NCBI RefSeq assembly: GCF_025685625.1
Contig: NZ_JAGSYI010000003.1
Span: 806,001-870,000 of the forward strand
Origin: Acidicapsa acidisoli
GTDB lineage: Bacteria; Acidobacteriota; Terriglobia; Terriglobales; Acidobacteriaceae
Reading direction: 5' to 3'
DNA length: 64,000 bases
Numbering within the stretch: position 1 is the first letter of the stretch; every line of letters begins with the position of its first letter. Below the pieces are notes generated by a model that was not told the origin of the DNA, did no database searches, and was given only the letters and a program-made list of their open reading frames with translations. The translations under genes and the position numbers were made by a program. This document shows positions 63,201 through 64,000 of this stretch, in pieces.

Positions 63201-63449
63201 CCCTTGCACCAGGTTTGCCGTGCCAGTTGTCAGGGTCCCAAGATAGGCAATATCCGGTAACCCATCGCCGTTGAAATCTCCTGTCACAGTTTGCCGCGGC
63301 GCAACATTGGCGGGGAATGGCACCGTGGGTAAAACAGGAAATAACGGCTTTGAAGCTGCGGCAATGGCGACGGGAGTCAGCGAGAAGGCAACGAAGGAAA
63401 GAGTCAGGAGATACTCAAAGCCGATCAATGCTCTCAGTTTGGTCTTCAT
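60240..63449 (-). CDS. Secreted FG-GAP/VCBS repeat protein with Ig-like modules and C-terminal membrane/lipobox-like tail
   Basis: The 1069-residue protein has a signal peptide (LTLSFVAFSLTPVAIAAA) and at least ten FG-GAP blades with calcium loops (FNGDGLPD, LNGDGYPD, FNGDGKQD, LNGDGLTD, FNGDGKID, VNGDGHPD) from ~55 to ~790. An Ig-like repeat module (TGTVTFASGSTTLGTANL) and a second beta module (SGTVDFSCGTLPAKASCTF) follow. The C terminus has an Arg-rich turn (FSPRRIWTIHRRM), a hydrophobic segment with IAGCFISFSACGSGSSSPPP, and a last beta strand pair. This tail is common in acidobacterial surface proteins and may be a sorting signal. ATG 63449 is preferred over 63461. Confidence 0.83.
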   Translation of the reverse strand: MKTKLRALIGFEYLLTLSFVAFSLTPVAIAAASKPLFPVLPTVPFPANVAPRQTVTGDFNGDGLPDIAYLGTLTTGTANLVQGITVLLNQGDGNPPKTVTTNGLNCTSVASLYAVDMNNDKILDVVFACNGNVAVMLGKGDGSFGAPTITAAIGIIQIAQPVDLNGDGYPDLVANELIGGPIPSPTESVVAVFLNKGSGSGGALLPPATYSAPLVTDSVVIGDFNGDGKQDVLISIDPVDEEPVLSSFFLYIGNGDGTLQNAVPVAVSAPVALGFGSPMLAADLNHDGITDLVYVTSPAFSTTPGPAAVQVLLGNSSGQFDLGANIPLSWYDFGAGGTGLAFAGATGSGNDLDLVVTNDQATILLGDGNGGFTFGPSYALSGPVSPVPAAGGKTNLLFSGGDWMAGSSFMTIVTGNGDGTFNALPTLPGGSTVTADLNGDGLTDVLELNTDPLEFDGTILIGAISRGDGTFLALEPGTAIPNGANIVLAGDFNGDGKIDAVVINSNPAPLEGALAYFLQGNGNGTFQPPGPAFDLGSSEVEFLVSNAVTGDFNGDGKLDFAFSWSAEVDAALSYGLVILLGNGDGTFGSPITVNAFSVTAGTPVYAADLNAADLNMDGKTDLVWNGNAYLSNGDGIFNVVPLNSSIGPNPVLAIGDLNGDGIPDLVDASGVYAGKGDGTFSATPFYTIPVSGADPVLIGDVNGDGHPDLLTVISNGGVGPSSVFVLLGDGKGNFTADSNTYYIGFLTDSIQFTTAALGRFNSKAPVLPGDPALDFVAFTNGGSTVLLNQTNSAPTGPTLLPSSTNLTVSPTSADDEGQSLTLTAAVMAYNPTGTVTFASGSTTLGTANLSNGVATLSASFSTAGSYPVIASYSGDANNSASSSGPVTVTIIPPGFTASASPTSATITDGQSATTTITITPTGGYSGTVDFSCGTLPAKASCTFAPVSATPTGGATAATLLTVSTTASTTSTSMMRRIAGPLQGIALAGILGLAFSPRRIWTIHRRMMCGTMLLLIAGCFISFSACGSGSSSPPPTTIPGTPTGTQTITVSAKDSAGGPSQILTFTVMIQ

Positions 63450-63871
63450 ATAAAGGCGCACTCCTATCGACGCCCGTTACATTAGCCCGTGCCGGAGTAT
63501 AGCATTGGTTTTGGATAGGGAAACATAAATCGCAAATTTAGCTCAGATAACATATATCTGCTTCTTATGATTCAAGGATTACTTTGACTCGTGGCCTGGT
63601 CAAATATCCGACGTATAAAAAGTACTCGATAGGCTTCGACTTCGGTTATAAATTCGCCCGTGATGTCGTGGTATCAATCCCATAACCAAATCCGTGTGAG
63701 ATACCCGGTCTCGCAGCGAAATCCCCAGCATCTTCGTCTCCCCGCAGAAGTGACTGCGTTCCGCTCGATTACAAATCTTTACAGGATTACCATTTACAAC
63801 CGATAGCCGCGACGCGTAGCTTTGAGCCCATTCGCATTTCAGTTCGATAAATCGATTTAAGCGGAGGGAAC
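63450..63871. other. Intergenic region between divergent genes
   Basis: About 420 bases hold no gene I can support; a minus frame at 63600-63890 lacks protein-like composition and overlaps the next gene start. AT content is raised near 63510-63560, suitable for divergent promoters, but no confident boxes were found. Confidence 0.4.
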
Positions 63872-64000
63872 ATGTCGATCGGTCCTTCAAGGAAAAGACT
63901 GCTCTGGCTGGCAGCGGCTCTTACAGTTTCGGGATTCCTGGCCACTCCGAAAGCGAGGACGCAACAGCCTGCTGCCTCCGCATCGCAGCCCATGGAGGAC
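63872..64000 (+). CDS. Start of an exported protein, cut by the window edge
   Basis: An ATG preceded by GCGGAGGGAA opens a frame encoding a classic signal peptide: basic SRKRLL, hydrophobic WLAAALTVSGFLA, and a TPKARTQQP cleavage region. Only 43 codons are inside the window, so the family cannot be told. Confidence 0.65.
   Translation, partial: MSIGPSRKRLLWLAAALTVSGFLATPKARTQQPAASASQPMED

Overview
The window looks like a GC-rich chromosomal segment of a soil-type Acidobacteriota bacterium (Acidobacteriaceae/Terriglobia-like). This is an inference from gene content. It has two large secreted FG-GAP/ASPIC proteins, a pro-kumamolisin protease carrying tandem choice-of-anchor-D repeats, a TonB-dependent receptor with an N-terminal carboxypeptidase-regulatory domain, a DUF1080 protein, and palindromic repeats of the kind scattered through acidobacterial genomes. 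LPS and cell-shape genes (kdsA, mreBCD, mrdA, rodA) point to a Gram-negative rod. I found no rRNA, tRNA, CRISPR array or complete insertion sequence.

Layout. 1-2.9 kb: end of a PIN-toxin module, a cellulose-synthase-like glycosyltransferase and a small unknown gene. 3-16.6 kb: an amidase and two ASPIC proteins on the minus strand enclose a plus-strand nucleotide-sugar operon (4,6-dehydratase, NeuC/LegG-type epimerase, DegT aminotransferase); a decayed SCO1/SenC gene lies between them, and an M24 peptidase operon follows. 16.7-28.6 kb (minus): an outer-membrane barrel, a DUF1080 protein, an RNase E/G with a very large insertion inside its S1 domain, then rodA-mrdA-mreD-mreC-mreB in the conserved rod-shape order. 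28.9-36.5 kb (minus): the kumamolisin, a repeat-rich region with a REP-associated transposase (RAYT) relic, and a PQQ dehydrogenase interrupted at a 13-base homopolymer and carrying an internal membrane hairpin. 36.6-41.7 kb (plus): a short regulated gene, an ArsR-SRPBCC pair, an aldehyde dehydrogenase, a BrnT/CopG toxin-antitoxin module followed by a relic of an aldehyde dehydrogenase 3' end, and a PadR regulator with a clear operator array. 41.7-47 kb (minus): ribH (fused to a VOC-like domain)-nusB-crotonase-lipoprotein, and a large Ig-like lipoprotein. 47-64 kb: an AAA+ ATPase fragment, an acidic protein, an S9 peptidase, kdsA, pyrG, a macrodomain protein, a TonB receptor, an FG-GAP/Ig protein and the start of a further exported protein.

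No single locus reads as a complete new defence or biosynthetic system. The most unusual items are protein architectures (split-S1 RNase E/G, VOC-RibH fusion, PQQ dehydrogenase with an internal membrane hairpin and a slippery G tract, PpiC-TPR-FG-GAP-ASPIC fusion) and signs of genome remodelling: RAYT relic plus REP hairpins, palindromes recruited into the coding end of mrdA, and the toxin-antitoxin module set between an aldehyde dehydrogenase and a second copy of its C-terminal tail.
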